64,000 nt of DNA, from positions 124,001 through 188,000 of the forward strand of contig LDXJ01000058.1 in the NCBI GenBank assembly GCA_001029295.1, read 5' to 3'. The notes under the pieces were generated by a model. It made no database searches. It was not told the DNA's origin and saw only the letters and a list, made by a program, of their open reading frames with translations. Position 1 is the first letter of the stretch; every line of letters starts with the position of its first letter. A program made the translations under genes and the position numbers. Below, in pieces: positions 9,236 to 17,547 of the stretch. The stretch is from Peptococcaceae bacterium CEB3. GTDB taxonomy: Bacteria > Bacillota > Desulfitobacteriia > Desulfitobacteriales > Desulfitobacteriaceae.

Positions 9236-9355
9236 GGTCTGGGTCTGTGCATTGTGAAACATCTGGTTGAAGCCCACGGAGGGACAATAACTGTTGAAAG
9301 CGAAGTCGACCGAGGTACGAGCTTCACCATCACTTTACCGATGGCGGGCCCTTGA
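9236..9355 (+). pseudogene. Histidine-kinase C-terminal remnant (PhoR-like HATPase end)
   Basis: The plus strand encodes [16 protein letters not shown] followed by [19 protein letters not shown] and a stop at 9353-9355. This is the G2 box and last strands of a HATPase_c domain as found in PhoR/WalK-type sensor kinases. Everything upstream of the G2 box is gone, replaced by the binding-protein gene on the opposite strand. Only about 40 codons remain, so it cannot be functional. Confidence 0.85.
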
Positions 9356-9371
9356 CTCTCGGACAAAAAAC

Positions 9372-9563
9372 CTTGCAGAGAGACCCGTATTGCAAGAGAA
9401 AATAATTACTAAGAAGGTATTTGAGCTGTCCGTGTCGAAATTCTAGGTGTCGGTGTGCGGAGTCTAAAGGTTCCGGACTCGGATCAAAACTGTCACGATA
9501 ATTACAAAAAAAGGCCATGGAGGTCGACTGGGCAAGAAGCCTGAATCGATTTCTCATGGCCTT
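9372..9563 (+). other. Structured leader of the second NiCoT gene
   Basis: A hairpin CTTGCA/TGCAAG (9372-9396) and a GAGTC/GACTC hairpin near 9460-9480 precede a long imperfect hairpin. In that one AAGGCCATG (9511-9519) pairs with CATGGCCTT (9555-9563), with inner pairs TCGA and GGC/GCC, followed by GTTTGTG. No known riboswitch consensus was recognised. The last hairpin could act as a terminator or attenuator in front of the metal permease. Confidence 0.45.
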
Positions 9564-9622
9564 GTTTGTGTCAAGGGTGGAAAAACATGCGCACATTCAC
9601 TTTCAGTAAAGGGGTGTTCTTG

Positions 9623-10639
9623 ATGATCAAAAGAAGAAAGCCAATTGTTGTCTTGTACACTGGTCTATTGAGCCTTAATCTCGCGGCCTGGCTTTTTTTA
9701 ACTTTAGCCACACAGAGGTTTCCATTCCTATTCCCGATGGGCCTTTTGGCGTATGTTTTTGGCCTGCGCCATGGCGCCGATGCCGACCATATTGCCGCTA
9801 TAGACAATACAACCCGCAAATTAACCAACGAACGAAAAAGTGCCTTCGGGGTAGGCTTGTTCTTTTCCTTGGGCCATTCAACAGTCGTCATTGCCTTATC
9901 GATCGGTCTCGCGATTGCGGCCCATTTTGTTAAAGCGTATATTCCCGCACTTGAACACTATGGCAGCCTTATGGGCACCATGATTTCTGCTGCTTTTTTG
10001 TACCTTATTGCTTTCCTAAATCTGGCCGTTCTCAAGGATGTCTTCCAGCTTTTTCGTGAAATCAAATTGGCCCGAAATGACGACGGAAAACTAAAAGAGT
10101 TGGAGGAATTATTGCTCAAGCGGGGTTTCATGAGCCGATTTTTTCAGAAGTTATTTAAAACGATTGATGCAAGCTGGAAAATGTATCCTATCGGTGTGCT
10201 TTTTGGCTTAGGTTTCGACACTGCCAGCGAGATTGCCTTGCTGGGGCTCTCGGCGTCAGCCGGTTCAAAAGACATGCCTGTGGTTTTGGTCTTAATTTTG
10301 CCGCTTCTGTTCATGGCAGGCATGACCCTCGTCGACACAACCGATGGCATTGTCATGCAGTACGCCTACCATTGGGCCTTCGTAAATCCTGTGCGCAAGG
10401 CTTATTATAACCTGTCCATCACGGGCATTTCCGTTTTTGTGGCCCTGGCGGTCGGAGGGATCGAGTGGCTTCAGGTCATGTCGATGGAATTCTCTTTGAA
10501 GGGACCCTTTTGGAACTTACTGAATACGATAAGTTTCTCAAATCTCGGATTTATCATCATCGGTATCCTGTTCATGAGTTGGCTACTGGCGATCCTAGTC
10601 TATAAAGTAAGAGGATATGATCAAAGTATGTCCGTCTAA
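9623..10639 (+). CDS. Nickel/cobalt permease, NiCoT family (second copy)
   Basis: A 338-residue paralogue of the permease at 5455-6474, with LRHGADADHIAAIDNTTRKL, FSLGHSTVV, LGFDTASE and GMTLVDTTDG. The first motif has Gly-Ala where copy one has Ala-Phe, a position close to the metal-binding His/Asp cluster, so metal preference may differ (inference). The start at 9623 is chosen for AAAGGGGTG (9608-9616); in-frame ATGs at 9587 and further upstream lack a ribosome site. It has no cobalamin riboswitch; its leader contains a different long hairpin. Two NiCoTs with different control suggest separate Ni and Co supply lines. Confidence 0.9.
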   Translation: MIKRRKPIVVLYTGLLSLNLAAWLFLTLATQRFPFLFPMGLLAYVFGLRHGADADHIAAIDNTTRKLTNERKSAFGVGLFFSLGHSTVVIALSIGLAIAAHFVKAYIPALEHYGSLMGTMISAAFLYLIAFLNLAVLKDVFQLFREIKLARNDDGKLKELEELLLKRGFMSRFFQKLFKTIDASWKMYPIGVLFGLGFDTASEIALLGLSASAGSKDMPVVLVLILPLLFMAGMTLVDTTDGIVMQYAYHWAFVNPVRKAYYNLSITGISVFVALAVGGIEWLQVMSMEFSLKGPFWNLLNTISFSNLGFIIIGILFMSWLLAILVYKVRGYDQSMSV

Positions 10640-10732
10640 CATACTTATACTTCAGCCCTTAACTTCACGCGCCAACCGGACTTCCCTTTCTCTTTGAGCC
10701 AAAGCTTCCAGTTCTACCTGTTTAGAATTGAT

Positions 10733-11338
10733 TCATGGTTGGGCAACGATCAGCTTAACTATTTTGCTCTTTTGATCTTCCACGCTTCTAATGCGCAACC
10801 CTGCCGCCTCCACATTAATCACTGTGCGCCGATTGATATGCGGCCCTATAAAGCGGACAGTCAGCGGGTCCAATAAGTCCATGATCTTCCCGAGCACAGG
10901 ATTGTCGCTGCGAACATGTTCCAGAAGAATGACCCTCCCGGCGGGCTTGCAAACCCTGCGGATTTCCTGCAAACCTTTGATCGGGTCAGGCACGGAGCAG
11001 AACACACAAGTAGCTATCACCGTATCAAATGTGCCATCCGCAAACTCCATATTTTGAGCATCCATCTCATAAAGCTTGACCGGAACTTTGGCCTCCCGGA
11101 TTCTGGCTCTGGCTTTGCCCAACATTCCGGGGCTGAGGTCGATACCCACAACTTCGACACAGTCCTGAGTATAATAAGACAGGTTTTTGCCGGTACCAAC
11201 CCCTACTTCCAAGACCATCCCGTGCGCTTGGCTTAACACGTTGGCCCGTAGCTCAGGTTTAATCATACGATCCATTAGGTCGTAAACCCGTGACGTACGG
11301 TTATACCTCTTTCTGGTTTGTTCAGTCTCCCGATCCAT
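10733..11338 (-). CDS. Class I SAM-dependent methyltransferase (UbiE/Coq5-like)
   Basis: A 201-residue enzyme with motif I VLEVGVGTGKNLSYY, acidic motif GIDLSPGML, DAQNMEFADGTFDTV and the post-motif VILLEHVRSD. The fold matches the UbiE/phospholipid methyltransferase group, which acts on quinone precursors, phosphatidylethanolamine or small molecules. The start at 11338 follows GGAGGAAA; the frame continues upstream without a ribosome site. It lies convergent to the NiCoT gene and next to genes of the copper-type region. The exact substrate cannot be stated. Confidence 0.82.
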   Translation of the reverse strand: MDRETEQTRKRYNRTSRVYDLMDRMIKPELRANVLSQAHGMVLEVGVGTGKNLSYYTQDCVEVVGIDLSPGMLGKARARIREAKVPVKLYEMDAQNMEFADGTFDTVIATCVFCSVPDPIKGLQEIRRVCKPAGRVILLEHVRSDNPVLGKIMDLLDPLTVRFIGPHINRRTVINVEAAGLRIRSVEDQKSKIVKLIVAQP

Positions 11339-11357
11339 ATTGAGCGTTTCCTCCAGT

Positions 11358-11429
11358 CTACTGTAGATCCGTTTTGCGGCGTAGGTACTCTTCTTGCTCA
11401 ATTTCCCCCGGCGCATAACGCTCCCGCAT
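11358..11429 (-). pseudogene. SHOCT-domain remnant
   Basis: A 23-codon stretch reads MRERYAPGEIEQEEYLRRK and ends at a stop. This is the complete consensus of the SHOCT short C-terminal domain (ERYAkGEI..EEY..). It is in a different frame from the 89-residue gene that overlaps it and has no ribosome site, so it is most likely the surviving tail of a membrane SHOCT protein such as those usually found near copper-resistance genes. Confidence 0.6.
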
Positions 11430-11667
11430 AGTGTTCAGCGCCAAATTGCCACCGATACTTCTTTCTTAATTTCAAATTCTGTCTGTCGTATGATTTTTTT
11501 TTTGCGTTAACCTCATCCGGTGCCTTTTTGGGAAAATGCACCTGTAGCTCTTCCAACTCATCATCGACGTCCATCAAAGCTGTTAACCACTTGACCCGCC
11601 CTTCCGGGTTCTTCAGATTAGCAATTATCCGGTCCCTTTCCCAGAGGAGAATCTCAGAACGTGTCAC
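11398..11667 (-). CDS. Conserved-looking hypothetical protein, 89 aa
   Basis: A small acidic/basic soluble protein of 89 residues with no recognised domain. The GTG at 11667 is chosen because AAAGGAGG lies 8 bases upstream; the in-frame ATG at 11706 has no ribosome site. The middle is rich in Glu/Asp (VDDELEELQVHF) and the C-terminal third in Lys/Arg (KKKSYDRQNLKLRKKYR). A run of ten A residues occurs in the coding strand near 11505, a possible slippage site. Its last 11 codons overlap the SHOCT remnant in another frame, suggesting that the C-terminus was altered by a frameshift or fusion. Confidence 0.55.
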   Translation of the reverse strand: MTRSEILLWERDRIIANLKNPEGRVKWLTALMDVDDELEELQVHFPKKAPDEVNAKKKSYDRQNLKLRKKYRWQFGAEHYAGALCAGGN

Positions 11668-11896
11668 ACCAAAAACCTCCTTTTGAGCCAGAGTTTGCCA
11701 AGGCATTTTCTTTTCACTCTCTTGAGATACTATAGAACTTTCTCAGTGAAGAAGAATTCGACACCGTGGGTTCTTTTCACGATCTTACAATAGCACGACA
11801 ATTAGAATAACTGATGAACGAGGCATGAAGAAGCTATATCAGATAAGATTTTTTTTGTCTCCTGCCGTTTAACAGTGATTCTGTCCATGCCAGAAC

Positions 11897-12139
11897 TTAG
11901 TGCCTATGCAGTGAATGTGCTTCCTCACTGGGCGGTGCACCATTAGGCGATTTATTAAGGACTGGTGCACTGTCAGGCGATTCTCTCCGAGGTGATTCAC
12001 TGCGGCCCCCGCCGCAACATCCCCCGCCACCGCCACCGTGCCCCCCATGCCCACCCTGCATTCCTCCCGGTCTATGCATAAAGAACATCGCACCGACCAA
12101 CAAAATAACCCACCAATTCTGAGCAATAAATTGCGACAT
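11897..12139 (-). CDS. DUF2933-like small membrane protein with Gly/His/Cys tail
   Basis: An 80-residue protein: one transmembrane segment (WWVILLVGAMFFM) followed by a tail rich in Gly and His, the pair GGCCGGG, and a Ser/Pro/Glu/His end. DUF2933 proteins have this build and are found next to isoprenylcysteine-methyltransferase-like genes in copper and silver resistance loci, exactly as here. The Cys-Cys and His residues could bind metal. An AAGGAAGGA site precedes the ATG at 12139. A shorter near-identical paralogue is at 13118-13306, on the other side of the methyltransferase-like gene. Function is unknown. Confidence 0.7.
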   Translation of the reverse strand: MSQFIAQNWWVILLVGAMFFMHRPGGMQGGHGGHGGGGGGCCGGGRSESPRRESPDSAPVLNKSPNGAPPSEEAHSLHRH

Positions 12140-12196
12140 AGCTATCCTTCCTTTCCTACCAGCAATTCGGCTTCGCAAGGCTCTTTTTTGTCATCG

Positions 12197-12907
12197 TCAC
12201 CCTTTCTTCGCCGACATCTCTCTGTGAGTGTTTTTCGAGCTACTCTCCCCTCCTAGGGCATTGGCCGGGAAAACAAATCTATTCAGCCTTGGGAAAAACC
12301 TGCCTGTTTTACTGGCGTATACCAAGTATGCCTCCCCAAATCTCTCGATCGAATCTGCCTCCTCACGTTTTGCCAGCTTTATATACATAACTACGAGGAC
12401 AGGAAACATGATTAAGGTTAAAATCGTTGGCCACTGTAGGAGAAATCCAAACATTATCGTGATGAATCCTACGTACTGGGGATGACGAATGAAATAATAC
12501 GGTCCCGTTGTGGCAACCTTATTTTGCCGTTGGGCCCGATATAGGAAACCCCAGGTAATAGCGAGGAAAAGCAGCCCTCCTTCAATTAACCAGTCGCTAA
12601 GGATATGGATGGGATATTGATGAGGATCCCCTTTTAGGCCTAGCAGACTGAACCAGAGGTGTCCAGAATCGTGTGTCAGCAGCGCGAAGCGGGGATATCT
12701 GCGTCCTAACCAACCGGAAAGCAGATACAGGGTTAATGGAAACCCGTACATTTCCGTAAAAAGTGCGACGATAAAGGCCGAGAATCCGCCAAAGACACGC
12801 CAGTCAATCGCATTTTTCGGTCTGACAAAACTGAACGCAAAGACAATAAATATCAATGAGTTGACTAGGACAATTGACCAGAATCCATATTGATACAACC
12901 TGCTCAC
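12197..12907 (-). CDS. Isoprenylcysteine carboxyl methyltransferase-like membrane protein
   Basis: 236 residues with five to six hydrophobic segments and the PEMT/ICMT C-terminal signature GPYYFIRHPQYVGFI, followed by the KREEADSIERFGEAYLVYASKTGRFFP pattern that forms the SAM-binding half of this family. Bacterial members next to DUF2933 and copper P-type ATPases are common, but their substrate is unknown; phospholipids, thiols or methylated metals are only guesses. It sits between two DUF2933-like paralogues on the same strand. Confidence 0.82.
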   Translation of the reverse strand: MSRLYQYGFWSIVLVNSLIFIVFAFSFVRPKNAIDWRVFGGFSAFIVALFTEMYGFPLTLYLLSGWLGRRYPRFALLTHDSGHLWFSLLGLKGDPHQYPIHILSDWLIEGGLLFLAITWGFLYRAQRQNKVATTGPYYFIRHPQYVGFITIMFGFLLQWPTILTLIMFPVLVVMYIKLAKREEADSIERFGEAYLVYASKTGRFFPRLNRFVFPANALGGESSSKNTHREMSAKKG

Positions 12908-13117
12908 CTACCTTTTGAGGATAATATTGACCGGAGGATTCACTGGAACACCATTTTTAGCTTCATTGCTTTAGTGAATCTCAGTATACGGGCATGAACT
13001 TGGTTTTTTGGCTGACATATATTTCCCCAGGCACTACAGTGCAAACATTTAGTTGGAATCAGATGTTTCTTTGCCTTTGACATTTTGGTCTCACTTTCTT
13101 CAGCAACCCGCGTACTT

Positions 13118-13306
13118 TTATGGAAGTTTTCTTCTGGGCGGTTCACTGTGGCCCACAGTGTGGTCCCCACTGCGGCCCCCGCCGCAACATCCCCCGCCAC
13201 CACCGTCGCCCCCATGCCCACCCTGCATTCCTCCCGGTCTACACATAAAGAACATCGCACCGACCAACAAAATAACCCACCAGTACTGACCAATGAATTG
13301 CCACAT
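13118..13306 (-). CDS. DUF2933-like small membrane protein, second copy
   Basis: A 62-residue paralogue of the protein at 11897-12139. The first 45 residues are nearly the same (WWVILLVGAMFFMCRPGGMQ, then Gly/His and GGCCGGG), but the tail is shorter and contains Asp/His (SGDHTVGHSE). An additional Cys replaces the His after FFM. An AAAGGTGGG site precedes the ATG. The two copies flank the methyltransferase-like gene and are probably a local duplication. Confidence 0.68.
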   Translation of the reverse strand: MWQFIGQYWWVILLVGAMFFMCRPGGMQGGHGGDGGGGGCCGGGRSGDHTVGHSEPPRRKLP

Positions 13307-13685
13307 AGATTTCCCACCTTTCTTTTGCCTGCTGATTTTTCTTGCAACAGTGCAGCTTGAGATTGGAAACTGCTGAAGAGCCTTGAGATAGGGGCGCGAA
13401 TTCTAAAGAGGATGCCCCTAAAAAAGCAGAGGTCAGAGGCGATACTGCGTGGATACAGTATCGCCGCAGGATTTTCTTACCCCTCTTACCCTCTGCCGGG
13501 TCAATGTCTACTCTCCGAAGATGGCCCAGTCTAGCTAATGCCCTCCGTCACAATGAGCGACAGCCCGCAGCATCCATTGTTTTCTAAGCATGTTCTTTCC
13601 TCCTCTCAGTGTCTTTTATTTTTATCTACCGATTAAAGCCGGTAGAAAGCTCTCCGAAAAGTACCCGGGCCTCTTTGCTCTTCCT
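13307..13685. other. Gap with two hairpins, no gene seen
   Basis: A 10-bp perfect stem GGCGATACTG/CAGTATCGCC (13438-13447 with 13456-13465) and a smaller stem CTACCG/CGGTAG (13626-13645). Both lie downstream of the 82-aa gene on the minus strand and may end the copA transcript. No coding sequence was recognised. Confidence 0.5.
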
Positions 13686-13934
13686 TTAACCCACGATCTT
13701 TTTCTTCACCGACGGAATCACAATTGGCATTGAGACGATCATGCTCAGGACGAAAACCCAAATCATCCCCCCGATCCGAGCCACAGCAGTATAGGTATTT
13801 CCGTCAAACAAGGTAATGGCCAGGAAAACGAGCACAACAACCAGCGAGACTGTAGTATACGTCACCGATGCCTTCCTGGCCGCTTTTTTTTCCAGTGCGT
13901 TCATATTCATATTCATGTTCTCGTTCATACTCAT
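13686..13934 (-). CDS. Small membrane protein, 82 aa, unknown function
   Basis: 82 residues: a Met/Asn-rich N-terminus (MSMNENMNMNMN), then two hydrophobic segments. GGGGAGGT lies just before the ATG. It starts 16 bp downstream of copA on the same strand and is probably co-transcribed. The repeated Met residues at the N-terminus could bind Cu(I), but that is inference. No family was recognised. Confidence 0.6.
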   Translation of the reverse strand: MSMNENMNMNMNALEKKAARKASVTYTTVSLVVVLVFLAITLFDGNTYTAVARIGGMIWVFVLSMIVSMPIVIPSVKKKIVG

Positions 13935-13950
13935 GGTAAGACCTCCCCGC

Positions 13951-16530
13951 TTAGCGTGCCGGCTGCGGCTGATGGGCCGGAAGCATGCCAGATTTTTCCT
14001 GTTCTCTCCGAAAAGACGGTTGGAAGCGTTTTATGAGAAGTGTGTTCAAGGTCACGGACAGAGAACTCATGGCCATAAAGAAAGAAGCCAGTTCCGGGCT
14101 GACCAGAAGCCCTGTGAAAGGGTAGAGGATACCGGCAGCCAGGGGGATCCCTGTCACATTGTAGACGAAGGCCCAGACCAGGTTCTGCTTGATCTTGCGC
14201 ATGGTAGCCCGACCGATTTCAATGGCTCCCACCACATCGCGGATATCATCCTTAATCAGGATAATATCGCCGGTTTCTTTGGCCACGTCCGTTCCCGACC
14301 CGATGGCAATCCCCACATGAGCTTGGGCTAAAGCCGGAGCATCGTTGATCCCATCCCCCACCATGGCTACCTTCAGACCCTGCTCTTGCAGTTTTTTCAC
14401 TTCGGCGGCCTTATCCTGGGGCAGCACTTCTGCCAGCACTGTTTTGATCCCCACTTGCCGGGCGATAGCCTCCGCCGTCCGCCGGTTGTCCCCGGTAATC
14501 ATAACTACCTGCACGCCCATCTGATACAAGCGCTCCACGGCCGCTTTTGCGTTTTCTTTCAAGGTGTCGGCCACTGCGATGAGCCCGGCAGCCTTACCGT
14601 CTATGGCCATGAGCATGGCTGTCTTACCTTCTCCCTCAAGCTGCTCCATTTTTTCGTCCAAGTTTCCGATATGGATTTTTTGTTGTTGCATTAAGCGTCG
14701 GTTCCCTAACAGAACCTTCTGCCCTTGATAGGCTGCCCGCACACCGTGTCCCGGTATAGCCTCGAAATCATCCGTATCCCCAACTGCTAATCCCTCATCT
14801 TTAGCTCCTCTCACGATCGCTTCACCCAAGGGGTGTTCAGAAGACTTTTCCGCCATCGCCGCCAGCCTGAGAACATCATTCCGGGTAAAACCCGCAGTCA
14901 CATACACGTCAGTCACCGAAGGTTCCCCTATGGTCAGGGTCCCGGTCTTATCGAAAACAACGGCGTTCAGCTTGCTGCTCGTCTCCACAGCATCAGCCCC
15001 TTTAAACAAGATGCCATTCTCCGCACCCTTGCCTGTTCCGGCCATAACAGCACTGGGAGTAGCCAGACCGAGAGCGCAGGGGCAAGAAATGATCAAGGTC
15101 GTGACGGAAAGGAGAAGAGCAAAACCAAAGACCCCGACTTGGGACAAACTGTAGATAGAAAGGACGAACTGGCTTGTTGGCGTAAAGAAAGCAGCGTAGC
15201 CGATAAAGAACCAGAAAAAGAAAACAATCAAAGCGAGGACGTGCACCCCGGCGATGAAATGGCCGGCCACAAAATCAGCTAGTTTTTGGATGTGAGCCTT
15301 AGATGTCTGAGCATCTTCCACCATCTTGATGATTTGGGCCAAGGCGGTTTCGCTGCCGACCCGGGTAGCCCTGAACTTGAAGGAGCCGGTCTTGTTCATG
15401 GTGGCGCCGATGACCTGAGAGCCGGCGCGCTTTTCCACCGGCATGCTTTCCCCTGTGATCATCGCTTCAACAACTGTTGAATAACCCTCGGTCACTTCGC
15501 CATCCACAGGGATGCTTTCCCCGGGCCGCACAACCACGATATCCCCGATCTCCACCTCATCGGCAGCGATTTCTATTTCCTCACCCTTGCGGATAACCCG
15601 GGCCGTTTTAGCCTGCAAACTCATTAATTTGCGAATGGCATCCGAAGTTCGGCCGCGCGTGAGCGCTTCCAGAAAGCGACCTAAGACAATGAACGCCGTA
15701 AGTAAAGCCGCCGATTCGAAAAAGGTGGCTCCCGGGCCCCCGAAGCCTGCGTAAGGCCAAAAAGTATTAATTGTTGCAATGATGTAGGCTGCGCCGATCC
15801 CGGTCGCGTAGAGGAGGTTCATATCGGTCGCCCCGCGCTTCAGACCATTCCAGCTGTGTTTAAAAAACTGCCAACCCGGGATAAAGGCTATTGGGGTCGT
15901 CAAGGCCCAAAGGACATAGTGGTTCCCCAAGAACTTTGGCACAAAGTAAGGCAGAATCCAATAGTCCCGGAACATTCCAATCATCACCAGGCTGGCCAAG
16001 GGCCAGGCAATCCACATATTGCGGGTCTGGTATCTCAGTTCCTTTTGCCGGGCATCTTTCTCCCGATCCAGAGCTTCCTGCCCAGTCAGCTTTTCCGAAG
16101 CCTCATAACCTAAGGCCTTGATCTCTTTTTTGATCCTAGTCTTATCAATGGCCCCAGGGTAAAACTTCACTTTCGCGGACCCAGCCGGCAAATTGACCAC
16201 CACAGAAGTAACTCCCGGCAATCCCTTTACGGCCTTCTCGACTTTAGCGACGCAAGCCGCACAGGTCATACCGCGTACAGTGAGCAAGATCTCTTCTTCC
16301 GGCACCTCGTAACCAATTTCTTGGATTACCTTCACCATTTGGGGGACTCCGGCTTGTCCAGCTGAGAAAGTCACAGCCGCCTTGCCCGAAAGCAAATTAA
16401 CTTGAACTTCCTGAACGCCGCTAATGCTCTTCAGGGCTTTTTCCACTTTCGCCACACAAGCGGCACAGGTCATGCCCTCCACGGGCAAACTTACTTGAGC
16501 TGAATTCCCGCTTCTCATCGTTTCACTCAC
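13951..16530 (-). CDS. copA: Copper-exporting P1B-type ATPase
   Basis: 859 residues. Two N-terminal heavy-metal-associated domains each carry [14 protein letters not shown] (CxxC near residues 22-25 and 95). The core has [10 protein letters not shown] (actuator), CPC in [13 protein letters not shown] (the Cu(I)-specific membrane site), DKTGTLT (phosphorylation), SEHPLGEAI and [13 protein letters not shown]. This exports Cu+ or Ag+ from the cytoplasm. The GTG at 16530 is chosen since GGAGGT lies 7 bases upstream; the frame opens 3 codons earlier. Upstream on the same strand are a CsoR-family repressor gene and a CopZ-like chaperone, the usual copper efflux set. Confidence 0.95.
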   Translation of the reverse strand: MSETMRSGNSAQVSLPVEGMTCAACVAKVEKALKSISGVQEVQVNLLSGKAAVTFSAGQAGVPQMVKVIQEIGYEVPEEEILLTVRGMTCAACVAKVEKAVKGLPGVTSVVVNLPAGSAKVKFYPGAIDKTRIKKEIKALGYEASEKLTGQEALDREKDARQKELRYQTRNMWIAWPLASLVMIGMFRDYWILPYFVPKFLGNHYVLWALTTPIAFIPGWQFFKHSWNGLKRGATDMNLLYATGIGAAYIIATINTFWPYAGFGGPGATFFESAALLTAFIVLGRFLEALTRGRTSDAIRKLMSLQAKTARVIRKGEEIEIAADEVEIGDIVVVRPGESIPVDGEVTEGYSTVVEAMITGESMPVEKRAGSQVIGATMNKTGSFKFRATRVGSETALAQIIKMVEDAQTSKAHIQKLADFVAGHFIAGVHVLALIVFFFWFFIGYAAFFTPTSQFVLSIYSLSQVGVFGFALLLSVTTLIISCPCALGLATPSAVMAGTGKGAENGILFKGADAVETSSKLNAVVFDKTGTLTIGEPSVTDVYVTAGFTRNDVLRLAAMAEKSSEHPLGEAIVRGAKDEGLAVGDTDDFEAIPGHGVRAAYQGQKVLLGNRRLMQQQKIHIGNLDEKMEQLEGEGKTAMLMAIDGKAAGLIAVADTLKENAKAAVERLYQMGVQVVMITGDNRRTAEAIARQVGIKTVLAEVLPQDKAAEVKKLQEQGLKVAMVGDGINDAPALAQAHVGIAIGSGTDVAKETGDIILIKDDIRDVVGAIEIGRATMRKIKQNLVWAFVYNVTGIPLAAGILYPFTGLLVSPELASFFMAMSSLSVTLNTLLIKRFQPSFRREQEKSGMLPAHQPQPAR

Positions 16531-16632
16531 AGCTATCACCTCCAGCCGCTATTCAGTTCGGTATTCCCTTTCACTGTCAATCTTTCGGGATGATTCTTTC
16601 CTGCTCAGTATTCGCTCAGTATTCCCTGCTAA

Positions 16633-16860
16633 CTACCTCAGCATACGGAACACCGTTTTCAGGACTTCGTCCACCACCTGCGGATAGCCGCTTTCCATCC
16701 GCTCCCTCACGCATGATTTCAAGTGTTTTTCCAGCAGCAGCTTCGATACACCGTCGAGGGCAGAGCGGACGGAAGAGATCTGATTTAAGACATTGTCACA
16801 GTATACACGCCGCTCAATCATCCCTTTGATACCCCTGATCTGACCCTCAATCCGGTTCAT
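16633..16860 (-). CDS. csoR: CsoR-family copper-sensing repressor, start unclear
   Basis: DUF156 (CsoR/RcnR) four-helix repressor: MNRIEGQIRGIKGMIERRVY, then CDNVL and LEKHLKSCV, giving the Cys-His-Cys ligand set of copper-type members. The listed ATG (16860) has no ribosome site, and family-like sequence continues upstream in frame (HHEEKTIRDLTTR, preceded by a CDCPD-containing stretch) to a TGA at 16978-16980 with no ATG, GTG or TTG. Either an unusual start is used, the original start was lost, or there is a base error. It is expected to repress copA and copZ and release DNA when Cu(I) binds. Confidence 0.82.
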   Translation of the reverse strand: MNRIEGQIRGIKGMIERRVYCDNVLNQISSVRSALDGVSKLLLEKHLKSCVRERMESGYPQVVDEVLKTVFRMLR

Positions 16861-17044
16861 GCGGGTGGTTAGATCTCGGATCGTCTTCTCTTCGTGGTGG
16901 CTCTTACGGGGGTGGTCGTCAGCTTCGGTAATATCCGGACAATCACATGAAAGAGTTAAAGTTGGTTCGTTCTGCCTTCAAAGTCGAAGTTCAAAGTATA
17001 CCATTCGAGCACCGGCACATGTCTGGCTCCGAAGGTCTAAAAGG

Positions 17045-17359
17045 TTAGGCTACCACAGAATAGCCGGCATTTTCCACAGCTTTAACCAAGGCGTCTCTTG
17101 CGGCCGAACCGCTTATGACCGCCTCTTTGCGGGTCAAATCCACGCTGGCGCTTGCGACACCGTGAACGCTTGCCAAAGCTTTTTCCACCGACATCTTGCA
17201 GTGCATGCAGGTCATTCCTTCTACCCGGAGAACCGTTTTCGACCCGGAGTCACTCGCGCCCATCCGGTGACCACCCCTTTCAGCCTGGGCATGTGCGCCA
17301 TGTTCCATATGACGATGCCCTGCCTGCTCTTTCTCAGCCTTACGTCCTAATCCAAACAT
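17045..17359 (-). CDS. copZ: CopZ-like copper chaperone with His-rich N-terminus
   Basis: 104 residues: a His/Gly-rich N-terminal 35 residues (HRHMEHGAHAQAERGGHRMG) followed by one HMA domain with GMTCMHCKMSVEKAL. HMA chaperones carry Cu(I) on the CxxC pair to CopA. The His-rich extension is unusual for CopZ and could hold extra metal. Its promoter (17419-17447) contains a G-rich CsoR-operator-like spacer and an upstream 11-bp direct-repeat array, so it may answer to copper and to a second signal. Confidence 0.87.
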   Translation of the reverse strand: MFGLGRKAEKEQAGHRHMEHGAHAQAERGGHRMGASDSGSKTVLRVEGMTCMHCKMSVEKALASVHGVASASVDLTRKEAVISGSAARDALVKAVENAGYSVVA

Positions 17360-17418
17360 TATTCGTTCCCTCCTGAAATTCGTTATTGAGCAAACCGTTA
17401 TCTTGCTCTCATGTAAAT

Positions 17419-17447
17419 AGGATAGTCCCCTACCCTATACTAGTCAA
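17419..17447 (-). promoter_or_regulatory. copZ promoter with G-rich operator-like spacer
   Basis: On the minus strand TTGACT (17442-17447) and TATCCT (17419-17424) are 17 bp apart. The spacer holds ATAG..TAGGGGA..TAT, a G-tract with inverted ATAG/CTAT flanks that resembles CsoR/RcnR-type operators. A near-identical promoter stands at 27161-27189. Confidence 0.65.
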
Positions 17448-17467
17448 GGGGAAAATCGTCTCAATTT

Positions 17468-17506
17468 ATGAATTCCCCATGAATTTCTGGTGAACAATTT
17501 GTAAAC
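17468..17506 (-). promoter_or_regulatory. Four direct repeats with 11-bp period (PhoB/PhoP-type box)
   Basis: ATGAAT, ATGAAT, GTGAAC and GTAAAC start at 17468, 17479, 17490 and 17501. Read on the minus strand they are TT(T/C)A(C/T) hexamers each separated by 5 bp, the layout of a Firmicutes PhoP box. The array begins 20 bp upstream of the copZ -35 element. Confidence 0.55.
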
Positions 17507-17547
17507 TACAATCCTGGAAAACTCTTGCACGCCCTATCCGGTCCTTG

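Noticed and set aside
12940-13347. 135-codon minus-strand frame over the second DUF2933 gene
   Set aside because: It reads the conserved small gene out of frame and its ribosome site is poorer.
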